Below, in pieces: positions 16,270 to 23,435 of a DNA stretch of 37,123 bases. Numbering within the stretch: position 1 is the stretch's first letter; each line of letters begins with the position of its first letter. The position numbers and the translations under genes are program-made. Source of the stretch: Solobacterium sp. UBA1761 (GTDB lineage Bacteria; Bacillota_I; Bacilli_A; Erysipelotrichales; Erysipelotrichaceae); the NCBI GenBank assembly GCA_002315565.1, contig DCHD01000043.1, positions 1,071 to 38,193 of the forward strand, given 5' to 3'. The notes beneath the pieces were generated by a model. That model searched no databases, was not told the DNA's origin, and saw only the letters and a program-made list of their open reading frames with translations.

Positions 16270-18884
16270 AGATCTTCAAATAAAGAAATCGTATATTCTT
16301 CAGTATGTTCGAATTTCTTTTCTTCTTTCTTTATGACAGGTGTTTCCTGTACTTCTTTTGTATGTTCAATGCTCTTTACTTCTTCTTGAGGTATCAGTGA
16401 TTCTTCTTCAAATTCACCAGTATCTGAAAGAGAATTGTAATCTTCAGGAAGATCAATAATCTTTACGGTTTCAATATCACTCAAATCATCTTTCATAAGT
16501 GAATATGATTCATTACTTGATACTGTTCCTGAGAATGACTGCTCAATATCCATGAACGGAATATCCTTAACATCAAACTTAATATATTCTTTGTCCTTAT
16601 AGTAAAGAGAATTGTATGGACCGACAACTTTAGAAGCGGTAACAGAGGCAGGATTAGTCTTGATCTGTTTAAAGATTCTGATGCCTTTTACAGCTCTATT
16701 AGTGAATGCAAGTTCACTGAAGTGAATTCTCTTCATGCCGCGGTCAAGCGCCAGCAGCATTTCGTTTCCATCATGATTGTCTACAGCAACGCTGACCAGT
16801 TCATCCTGTTTACAGGATATTGCCAGTACACCTTGAGCTCTGGTTGCTAAGTCGGAGAGTATTTCAGAAGAATACTTGTTGTAGTAACCGTTCTTTGTGA
16901 CAATTACCAAGTCACTGCCTTCATAGCAGATATTCATAGATACTACTTCATCATTCTTTTTGAGTTTCATGGCAACAAGTTCTTTGCCCCACTTTGTAAC
17001 CTCAAACTTAGGAATTGATGTCTTTTTGATTATGCCGTTTTTTGTAGCAAGCACAACAAAGGCATAGGTCTGGAAATTCTTTACAAGACAGGCACCGATA
17101 ACTCTTTCGTTGCCCTCCATCTTTACATAACTTGAAAGATGTTTACCAAGGTCTTTGAATTTTCCGTCTTCAATCTTATATAAAGGAAGATACAGATAAT
17201 TGCCCTTTGAAGTAAATACCAGCAGTGTATCAAGTGTTTCGCCATCTTTTACGCCGATCAGGAAATCACCATCTTTAGTAAATGGCAGTGATCCTTCATT
17301 GCTGGAATATGCACGTGGTGTATAACGCTTGATATAACCGTCTTTAGATAAAGACAGATAACAATCTTCGTTTGGAATCATTGCCAGTTTATCTACAACT
17401 ATTTCAGTTACTTCATCTTCAATCGTTGTCTTTCTTGGAGTTGGACACAGTTCATTTACTTCTTTAAGTTCTTTAACCAGTACTTCAGTAAGAATCTGAG
17501 CTGAATTGATGATTCTTTCAAGTTCAGCAATTTCTTTAATCAAAGAAGCATACTCTTCTTTAAGTTGAGTAATATCGGTATTTGAAAGACGGTAAAGACG
17601 CAGATTTACAATCGCTTCTGCCTGAATTTCAGTGAACGCAAAAGCCTTCATCAGATTGAGTACAGCATCTCTTTTATCTTTTGACTTTCTGATAAGCTCA
17701 ATTACCTCATCAAGAATGGAAATGGCTTTAATAAGACCTTCAATGACGTGAAGTCTGGCTTTCTTCTTATCTCTTAAGAAAATACTTCTGTTTAATACAA
17801 CCTGTTTTCTGTGTTCGATAAACGCATCTATTGCAGCAGTCAAAGACATCAGCACCGGTCTGTGGTTGACGATGGCAATTGAATTGTATGAGTAATTTAT
17901 CTGCAGATCAGTTGATTTATAAAGATAATTAAGAATCAGATTTGCATCTGTTTCTTTTCTTACATCAATTACGATTTTTAATCCGCTTCTTCCGGATTCA
18001 TCTCTTACGTCAAGAATGCCTTCAACATCTTTATTTAAAGAAATATCAGAAATCTTTTTGACAAGCTGACATTTGATTACTTCATAAGGAATCTCAGTGA
18101 CAATAATCTGATTGTTGGTTTTGCCTTCAACAATTTCACATCTCGATCTTAAGACAACCTTGCCTTTACCGGTTGCGAATACATCCTTAATTGCATCTTT
18201 TCCCTGTACGATACCACCAGTAGGAAAATCAGGTCCTTTGACATACTGAAGAAGTTCATCAAGTGAACATTCAGGATTATTAAGTCTGTGGATTGTAGCA
18301 TTTACAATTTCATTGAGATTATGTGGAGCAATATTTGTTGCATAACCTGATGCAATACCGGTTGAACCGTTTACAAGAAGCATAGGATATCTTGCAGGTA
18401 ATACTGTAGGTTCAAGACAGGTATCATCATAGTTGTTGGTCATTGTAACGGTATTCTTGTCAATATCCTGTAACATCAGTGCAGCATTTTTGCTTAAACG
18501 CGCTTCTGTGTAACGCATTGCAGCAGCAGGATCATCATCGATAGAACCATTATTACCGTGCATGTCAATAAGCGGAAGATTGACTTTCCAGTCCTGTGAC
18601 ATACGTACCATTGCTTCATAGATACTTGAATCACCATGCGGATGGAAAGTTCCCATTACACTACCTACTGTTTTTGCTGATTTACGGTGTGCTTTTTCAA
18701 CGGTATTTCCGTCTATCCACATTGAATAGAGTATTCTTCTCTGTACTGGTTTTAGTCCATCTCTTGCATCTGGAAGTGCTCTTTCCTGAATGATGTATTT
18801 GGTGTAGATACCAAAACGGTCAGACATGATATTGTCTAGCGTATCATCGAGATATGGAAGTTCTGTTATATCTTTCTTAGCCAT
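16266..18884 (-). CDS. parC: DNA topoisomerase IV subunit A
   Basis: DNA-cleaving subunit that works with ParE to unlink daughter chromosomes. It is 872 residues. The N-terminal half matches S. aureus GrlA closely. Seen: RALPDARDGLKPVQRRILYSM, the quinolone-determining region HPHGDSSIYEAM with unmutated Ser86 and Glu90, catalytic Tyr125 (AMRYTEARLS), a coiled-coil region (~430-480) and a beta-pinwheel C-terminal domain. The last ~60 residues form a Glu/Lys-rich tail with two similar IEHTKE/FEHTEE units, longer than in GrlA. It overlaps parE by 8 bp and yqeG by 4 bp. Confidence 0.97.
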   Translation of the reverse strand: MAKKDITELPYLDDTLDNIMSDRFGIYTKYIIQERALPDARDGLKPVQRRILYSMWIDGNTVEKAHRKSAKTVGSVMGTFHPHGDSSIYEAMVRMSQDWKVNLPLIDMHGNNGSIDDDPAAAMRYTEARLSKNAALMLQDIDKNTVTMTNNYDDTCLEPTVLPARYPMLLVNGSTGIASGYATNIAPHNLNEIVNATIHRLNNPECSLDELLQYVKGPDFPTGGIVQGKDAIKDVFATGKGKVVLRSRCEIVEGKTNNQIIVTEIPYEVIKCQLVKKISDISLNKDVEGILDVRDESGRSGLKIVIDVRKETDANLILNYLYKSTDLQINYSYNSIAIVNHRPVLMSLTAAIDAFIEHRKQVVLNRSIFLRDKKKARLHVIEGLIKAISILDEVIELIRKSKDKRDAVLNLMKAFAFTEIQAEAIVNLRLYRLSNTDITQLKEEYASLIKEIAELERIINSAQILTEVLVKELKEVNELCPTPRKTTIEDEVTEIVVDKLAMIPNEDCYLSLSKDGYIKRYTPRAYSSNEGSLPFTKDGDFLIGVKDGETLDTLLVFTSKGNYLYLPLYKIEDGKFKDLGKHLSSYVKMEGNERVIGACLVKNFQTYAFVVLATKNGIIKKTSIPKFEVTKWGKELVAMKLKKNDEVVSMNICYEGSDLVIVTKNGYYNKYSSEILSDLATRAQGVLAISCKQDELVSVAVDNHDGNEMLLALDRGMKRIHFSELAFTNRAVKGIRIFKQIKTNPASVTASKVVGPYNSLYYKDKEYIKFDVKDIPFMDIEQSFSGTVSSNESYSLMKDDLSDIETVKIIDLPEDYNSLSDTGEFEEESLIPQEEVKSIEHTKEVQETPVIKKEEKKFEHTEEYTISLFEDL

Positions 18885-20802
18885 TTCGTTCTACCTTGTA
18901 ATCTTCTTCTAAAGTGAAATCGATATTCTTGTCGATCCAGTCACGTCTTAATTCTGCATTGTTGCCCATTAATACTGAAATCTTTCTTTCACATAACGCA
19001 GCATCTTCGATAGATACTCTGATCAGAGTACGTTTTTCAGGATCCATTGTTGTATCCCAAAGCTGATCTGCATCCATTTCACCAAGACCTTTGTAACGCT
19101 GTATATCAAGCTTTACACCGTCTTCTCTATAAGAGTTAAGTTCTGCATCAGAATAGCAGTAATGCATATCCTTGCCTTTAATAACACGGTATAAAGGAGG
19201 CATGGCAATATAGACATGTCCTTTTTCTATCAGTTCTCTCATGAATCTGTAGAAGAAAGTCAGAAGCAGTATCTGAATATGTGCACCATCGGTATCGGCA
19301 TCGGTCATGATTATGACTTTGTCATAGTGAATATCATCAATATCGAAATTCACACCAACTCCAGCGCCTAAACAATGCACAATTGTATTGAGTTCTTCAT
19401 TCTTTTCAACATCCATCAAAGAAGCTTTTTCAGTATTCAGAACCTTTCCCCTTAAAGGTAGGATGGCCTGGAATTTAGAATCACGGCACTTCTTTGCAGA
19501 ACCGCCGGCAGAATCACCTTCGACCAGGAACAGTTCAAGATGCTTATAGTCTTTTGACTGGGCATTTGCTAGTTTTCCCGAAAGAATTTCTTTGGATTTC
19601 TTGGCATTTGTTTTACCTGCTCTTGCTTCATCCTTGGCTTTTCTGGCAGCTTCTCTTGCCAAAGAAGCACGCTGAATCTTTTTAATGAGATTAAATGCTG
19701 TTTCTTTGTTTTCATGTAAGAAGTACATCAACTGAGTTGCAACAACATTCTCAACAGCAGTTTTAGCTTCAGGTGTACCAAGTTTTCCTTTGGTCTGTCC
19801 TTCAAACTGTAAGAGATTTTCAGGTATTGTAACAACAATAATACTTGTCAGACCCTCTCTTACATCAGATCCTTCAAAGTTGGAATCTTTATCTTTAAGA
19901 ATACCCTGCTCTCTTGCATAGTCATTTATTGTCTTTGTGAAAGCAGTCTTAAAACCAGTCTCATGAGTACCGCCGTCTTTTGTACGTACGAGGTTTACAT
20001 AAGAGAATGTATTCTCCTGATATGAGTCGGTATACTGGAAGGCAATTTCAGCTTTTATGCCCTGTGATTCATCAGAGAATGCAACCGTTTCATGAAGAAC
20101 ATCCTTGTCTTCATGAAGGTAGCTCATGAACTCTTTTAAACCTTCAGCATAGACATATTCTTTTACTTCGTTATCGAAATTGTTCTTTACAGTAAGTTTA
20201 AGATTTTTTAAAAGGAAAGCCTCTTCCTGTGCTCTTTCACAGATAGTAGAGAAATTGAAAACTGTTGTTGAGAAGATTTTTGGATCTGGTTTAAATGTAA
20301 CTTTTGAACCAGTTCTGTTTGTAGGACCAAGTTCTTTTAAACCTGAGCACTTTCTTCCGCCGTTTTCAAAACGCATCAGATAGCGTTTCTTCTCTCGGCA
20401 TACTTCTACTTCAACCCATTCACTTAATGCATTTACAACAGATGCACCAACACCATGTAATCCACCCGCAGTCTTATAGCCGCCTTCACTTGAAAATTTG
20501 CCTCCGGCATGAAGCACAGTATAAATGACTTCAAGAGTATTTTTGCCTGACTTGTGTTTTCCTACAGGCATACCTCTGCCAAAGTCTGTTACAGTAACTG
20601 AACCATCTTTGTTCAGTTCAATAATAATTTCATTTCCGTATCCGTTTAAAGCCTCGTCAATAGCGTTGTCCACTATTTCCCATACAAGATGGTGTAAACC
20701 TCTTCCATCAACTGAGCCGATGTACATACCAGGTCTTTTTCTGACAGCTTCTAAACCTTCAAGAATTTCAATTGAACTTTCATCGTAATTTCTGTTTGTC
20801 AT
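18877..20802 (-). CDS. parE: DNA topoisomerase IV subunit B
   Basis: ATPase subunit of topoisomerase IV, 641 residues. Seen: GHKL ATP-binding motifs (EIVDNAIDEAL, DFGRGMPVG, GGLHGVGASVVNALS), the transducer domain with QTKGKLG, and the TOPRIM metal-binding motifs LVEGDSAGGSA and DADTDGAHI. It is closer to S. aureus GrlB than to GyrB, and pairing with parC and divergent plsY supports parE. The ATG is only 10 bp behind a TGGTATAAT extended -10, leaving a leader of about 3-4 nt; AAAGG lies too near the ATG to act normally. Confidence 0.96.
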   Translation of the reverse strand: MTNRNYDESSIEILEGLEAVRKRPGMYIGSVDGRGLHHLVWEIVDNAIDEALNGYGNEIIIELNKDGSVTVTDFGRGMPVGKHKSGKNTLEVIYTVLHAGGKFSSEGGYKTAGGLHGVGASVVNALSEWVEVEVCREKKRYLMRFENGGRKCSGLKELGPTNRTGSKVTFKPDPKIFSTTVFNFSTICERAQEEAFLLKNLKLTVKNNFDNEVKEYVYAEGLKEFMSYLHEDKDVLHETVAFSDESQGIKAEIAFQYTDSYQENTFSYVNLVRTKDGGTHETGFKTAFTKTINDYAREQGILKDKDSNFEGSDVREGLTSIIVVTIPENLLQFEGQTKGKLGTPEAKTAVENVVATQLMYFLHENKETAFNLIKKIQRASLAREAARKAKDEARAGKTNAKKSKEILSGKLANAQSKDYKHLELFLVEGDSAGGSAKKCRDSKFQAILPLRGKVLNTEKASLMDVEKNEELNTIVHCLGAGVGVNFDIDDIHYDKVIIMTDADTDGAHIQILLLTFFYRFMRELIEKGHVYIAMPPLYRVIKGKDMHYCYSDAELNSYREDGVKLDIQRYKGLGEMDADQLWDTTMDPEKRTLIRVSIEDAALCERKISVLMGNNAELRRDWIDKNIDFTLEEDYKVERNG

Positions 20803-20812
20803 AACCTTTAGA

Positions 20813-20821
20813 ATTATACCA
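20813..20821 (-). promoter_or_regulatory. Extended -10 promoter of the parE operon
   Basis: TGGTATAAT on the minus strand, followed by ten bases and then the parE ATG. It would drive the ten-gene run from parE to nth. The predicted leader is nearly absent. Confidence 0.6.
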
Positions 20822-20834
20822 TATTGTAAATTGG

Positions 20835-20843
20835 TGTTATTAT
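20835..20843 (+). promoter_or_regulatory. Candidate plsY promoter (extended -10)
   Basis: TGTTATTAT (TGn plus TATTAT). The transcript would start near 20850, at the GAGG that serves as ribosome-binding site for plsY, so the leader is about 10 nt. Confidence 0.4.
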
Positions 20844-20860
20844 GTAATCGAGGTGTTTTT

Positions 20861-21475
20861 ATGTTAGATTTTCAAGTTGTTTTATGGTCGATTATCGGAT
20901 ATCTTACAGGCTCAATTTCCTGGTCTATTATCATTGGAAAACTCGTATTTCATAAAGATATCCGTGAATACGGAAGCGGCAACCCCGGCGGTACAAATGC
21001 GGGTAGAGTATTCGGAATAAAAACCGGTATAGAAGTCATACTGCTTGATGCGTTTAAAGCTCTTGTTGTGATGATTATCTGTTCTCTATTCTATGAAAAA
21101 GCCATTGCTGCAGCGGGATTTGCTGCTGTAATAGGTCACTGTTTTCCTGTTTACTACCACTTTAAAGGTGGAAAAGCTGTTTCAACAGGATACGGATTTA
21201 TTCTTGGATTATGTATTTTCTATAAAGTCGATTACATCTTCACGCTGGTATACCCACTGCTAATATTCGTGATTGTATTATGTCTTTGCAAAATGATGTC
21301 TCTTGCATCAATGACTTCACTGTTATCAGCAGCAATAATTACACATTATACCTGTGACAATCAGATGATCAGAGTTCTTGTGACATTACTTGCACTTCTT
21401 GTAATCATCAGACACAGATCTAATATCAAACGTATCTATGAAGGAAAAGAAAGTAAAGTTAAATTCATTAAATAA
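20861..21475 (+). CDS. plsY: Acyl-phosphate:glycerol-3-phosphate acyltransferase
   Basis: Integral membrane enzyme making lysophosphatidic acid, the first step of phospholipid synthesis in most Gram-positive bacteria. It is 204 residues with about five hydrophobic segments. Seen: motif 1 GSGNPGGTN, motif 2 GHCFPVYYHFKGGKAVST, and the C-terminal RHRSNIKRIYEGKE. The ATG at 20861 has GAGG seven bases upstream; the longer frame from TTG 20831 would include promoter sequence. plsY next to parE-parC is the usual Firmicute arrangement. It ends in a long hairpin that contains its stop codon. Confidence 0.96.
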   Translation: MLDFQVVLWSIIGYLTGSISWSIIIGKLVFHKDIREYGSGNPGGTNAGRVFGIKTGIEVILLDAFKALVVMIICSLFYEKAIAAAGFAAVIGHCFPVYYHFKGGKAVSTGYGFILGLCIFYKVDYIFTLVYPLLIFVIVLCLCKMMSLASMTSLLSAAIITHYTCDNQMIRVLVTLLALLVIIRHRSNIKRIYEGKESKVKFIK

Positions 21476-21496
21476 GGTATCATAAGATACCTTATT
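21471..21496 (+). terminator. Hairpin at the end of plsY
   Basis: Perfect 11 bp stem AATAAGGTATC/GATACCTTATT with an ATAA loop; the plsY TAA lies within the left arm. The bases after it (ATGTGATAAA) are not a good T run, so termination may be weak or helped by the next hairpin. Confidence 0.5.
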
Positions 21497-21503
21497 ATGT
21501 GAT

Positions 21504-21529
21504 AAAAAAAGAGATGTTAACATCTCTTT
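21504..21529 (-). terminator. Intrinsic terminator after yneF
   Basis: Minus-strand stem AAAGAGATG/CATCTCTTT (21508-21529) with a TTAA loop, followed by a T run (21504-21510). It ends the yneF transcript and faces plsY. Confidence 0.85.
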
Positions 21530-21545
21530 GTGGTCTATTTGTTTA

Positions 21546-21749
21546 TTACTGACCCATTGATTTCATGATCTGTCTGATCTGAGCTTCTGATGGTTTTCTA
21601 CCCATCTGAGCATACATAGCACGGACCATTTTTTCATTGATTGGAGGATTTTCCTTAAGCTGTTTGTTGAAGATGCTTCTTGTTACAAAGAATGCGATAA
21701 CAGCACCAAGTAATGCTCCTAATACGAAATATAATACGTAATCCCACAT
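21546..21749 (-). CDS. yneF: YneF family membrane protein (UPF0154)
   Basis: Small protein of 67 residues: one N-terminal transmembrane helix (residues ~4-24, with GALLGAVIAFF) followed by a cytoplasmic part carrying the conserved NPPINEKMVRAMYAQMGRKPSEAQI signature of the family. The function is unknown. It has its own consensus promoter, GGAAGG eight bases before the ATG, and a terminator. Short size and conserved signature make the identity clear. Confidence 0.95.
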   Translation of the reverse strand: MWDYVLYFVLGALLGAVIAFFVTRSIFNKQLKENPPINEKMVRAMYAQMGRKPSEAQIRQIMKSMGQ

Positions 21750-21775
21750 AATTATTACCTTCCTTAACCTTTTCT

Positions 21776-21804
21776 ATTCTAAACAATATTTGTATATTTG
21801 TAAA
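21776..21804 (-). promoter_or_regulatory. yneF promoter
   Basis: TTTACA (21799-21804), 17 bp, TAGAAT (21776-21781) on the minus strand; the -35 begins two bases past the closing stem of the upstream RNA. Confidence 0.7.
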
Positions 21805-21806
21805 AT

Positions 21807-21952
21807 ACCTGTAGGCTTGTTAACTTCCCTGTTTGTTCAGGTGGGCAAACTGTATATATCTTAAGGATTCCAACTCAATGGCATTCAACAACAATATATA
21901 ACTTCGTTATCCCTGTAGTTAATGTGTAGGAAGATCATATTGCCTACCAGGT
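21807..21952 (-). ncRNA. ssrS: Probable 6S RNA
   Basis: A ~146-base element with no reading frame and its own promoter. Its ends form a long closing helix on the minus strand: ACCTGGTAGGC (21952-21942) pairs with GCCTACAGGT (21816-21807) apart from one bulged G, and the predicted transcript start coincides with the first base of this helix. Near the 3' side it reads CACCTGAACAAACAGGG...GTTAACAAGCC, closely similar in order to the CACCTTGAAC hairpin and GTTACAGCC of the 3' central-bubble strand in E. coli 6S RNA (from memory). 6S RNA traps sigma-A RNA polymerase by imitating an open promoter. It is shorter than most 6S RNAs (180-200 nt) and has no strong terminator, so another structured RNA is possible. 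Confidence 0.6.
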
Positions 21953-21958
21953 AATTTA

Positions 21959-21986
21959 ATTATACTTTAGGAAACAAACGGTTCAA
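21959..21986 (-). promoter_or_regulatory. Promoter of the probable 6S RNA
   Basis: TTGAAC (21981-21986), 16 bp, perfect TATAAT (21959-21964) on the minus strand. The -35 is inside the 3' end of the lipoprotein gene. Start seven bases on would be at 21952. Confidence 0.7.
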
Positions 21987-22536
21987 ACATCTTCTTGTAA
22001 TTCTTTATCAGTTTTTCTATCTGCGAGGATGTTGGATCTGCTACTTCCCAGTCTTTGGCGGCAATCTGAGAATCCTTTACAATTCCATTTACAACAGTAA
22101 ATACCTGAGGTGTATAAATGGCTTTTTCGCCTTCGTCTTCTCTTAATGTCGTATATAGATCATCAATATAGAGTTCTTCGTTGTCTGGCGAATAAAGCGG
22201 ATAATCAAGGTCATAACAGTCGATGTAATAAATGGTCACACCTGCTTCAATGCCGGCTTTATTTAAATACTGAACAAGAGACTGACAATATGAACAGGAT
22301 TCATGTCCCACATAGAATATACCGGAACTTTCTGACTTGATGACTTTATCCATTTCTGGAAGTTTAATAAGTCTGAAACAGTGAACACTTTCAATTCCTA
22401 TATATCCTGACATATCTACTTCTTCACTTTGAGGTATATATGTATATTCTGCTTTTTCATTCTGGCAGCCAGTCAAAAGAAATAGTGTCAGTAGTATCAA
22501 AACTAGATTTCGATAATTTTTATGTCTTTGTAACAT
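21967..22536 (-). CDS. Thioredoxin-like lipoprotein with CSYC motif
   Basis: Predicted surface-anchored lipoprotein of 189 residues. Seen: a basic n-region, hydrophobic core and lipobox LLTGC (lipidated Cys24); a redox-type CSYC motif at residues 81-84 after IFYVGHES; and YTPQVF, where TP fits the cis-proline loop of a thioredoxin fold. It probably forms or exchanges disulfides outside the membrane, but the partner is unknown. It overlaps the PfkB gene by 34 bp and has no good ribosome-binding site, so translation is likely coupled. The promoter of the downstream RNA lies within its last codons. Confidence 0.8.
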   Translation of the reverse strand: MLQRHKNYRNLVLILLTLFLLTGCQNEKAEYTYIPQSEEVDMSGYIGIESVHCFRLIKLPEMDKVIKSESSGIFYVGHESCSYCQSLVQYLNKAGIEAGVTIYYIDCYDLDYPLYSPDNEELYIDDLYTTLREDEGEKAIYTPQVFTVVNGIVKDSQIAAKDWEVADPTSSQIEKLIKNYKKMFEPFVS

Positions 22537-23396
22537 TCTTCGATTTTATCTTTTTCTGCCAGGTCATTTGACATTGATGTAGCAAGTGAAGCTGCTTCCC
22601 CATACATGAAAGCTTCTACTGCGTTGCCACCTCTTATGGTATTGAATAAGAATCCGGCAATCAGTGAATCAAAATAACCGGTAACATAATAATCATTATC
22701 AGTAGCTTCACATTTGTATACTTTACCATCGCTGCAGAAATATGAAGGTTCACTTCTCTTGCATACTACACAATTTCTGACACCATTTTTATTGAGATTA
22801 AGCAGTTTTTCTTTAATTGCTGATTCATTATCGTCATATGAGATAAGATGTGTCACATTGGCGAAAAACGGTTTAAGTTCAAGACATTTATCAATGACAT
22901 CTTCTGTACAGTCAAGAACAACTCTTATTCCATCTTCAGTGAGTTCTTTACAGATTTCGATAATTCTTTCTTTTAATTCATCCTGAATGTTTCCGGAAAG
23001 CACAAAGAAGTCATCATCATAGATGCTGGTAACTCTGTTTTTGAACTTATCAAATTCTTTTTCAGAAATATTAGGTCCTTTAGCATTGATTGATGTCTCA
23101 TTGCTTCCAAGAAGTTTTACATTGATTCTTGTAGTTTCCGTAATACTGGTAAATAAAGGCTGAATGCAAGGATACTTCGAAAGCAGATCAATATATATTT
23201 CTTTTGTGAATCCGCCAAGAAAGCCAAGACAGTTGGAATTTATACCGAGATTACTTAAAACAATAGAAACATTGATGCCCTTTCCACCGCAGTCAAACTT
23301 TTCATTATTGCTTCTTGAAACACTACCATTTCTGATGTCATCATCTAAAGACAGATAGTAATCTAAAGATGGATTTACTGTACATGTATATATCAT
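22503..23396 (-). CDS. PfkB-family sugar kinase-like protein, atypical active site
   Basis: Protein of 297 residues resembling 1-phosphofructokinase (FruK). Seen: VNPSLDY (8-13) and the substrate motif CGGKGINVS (36-44), both typical of the FruK/LacC group. The usual C-terminal anion-hole motif (V/T)GAGD(S/T) reads VTGYFDS (238-244): the catalytic Asp243 is kept but Ala-Gly is replaced by Tyr-Phe. The NxxE-type magnesium motif is also not obvious (FFANVTHLIS). It may have altered or lost kinase activity. No PTS fructose genes are nearby. A TATAAT box ends six bases before the ATG, suggesting a leaderless mRNA. Confidence 0.85.
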   Translation of the reverse strand: MIYTCTVNPSLDYYLSLDDDIRNGSVSRSNNEKFDCGGKGINVSIVLSNLGINSNCLGFLGGFTKEIYIDLLSKYPCIQPLFTSITETTRINVKLLGSNETSINAKGPNISEKEFDKFKNRVTSIYDDDFFVLSGNIQDELKERIIEICKELTEDGIRVVLDCTEDVIDKCLELKPFFANVTHLISYDDNESAIKEKLLNLNKNGVRNCVVCKRSEPSYFCSDGKVYKCEATDNDYYVTGYFDSLIAGFLFNTIRGGNAVEAFMYGEAASLATSMSNDLAEKDKIEECYKDIKIIEI

Positions 23397-23402
23397 GAAT
23401 TC

Positions 23403-23408
23403 ATTATA
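23403..23408 (-). promoter_or_regulatory. -10 box of the PfkB-like gene (candidate leaderless)
   Basis: TATAAT on the minus strand, then GAATTC, then the ATG at 23396. It overlies the -35 region of the divergent murE-like promoter. Confidence 0.55.
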
Positions 23409-23423
23409 ATCTTTTTTAGGATG

Positions 23424-23429
23424 TATAAT
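23424..23429 (+). promoter_or_regulatory. -10 box of the murE-like gene (candidate leaderless)
   Basis: TATAAT on the plus strand, then GTGTTT, then the ATG at 23436. It lies 15 bp from the opposing -10 box of the PfkB-like gene, so both promoters share the same short stretch. Confidence 0.55.
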
Positions 23430-23435
23430 GTGTTT

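Noticed and set aside
16650..18650. Quinolone-resistance changes in ParC
   Set aside because: Ser86 and Glu90 are the sensitive-type residues.
20831..20860. TTG start giving plsY ten extra residues
   Set aside because: It overlaps the candidate promoter; GAGG seven bases before the ATG at 20861 is a proper ribosome-binding site.
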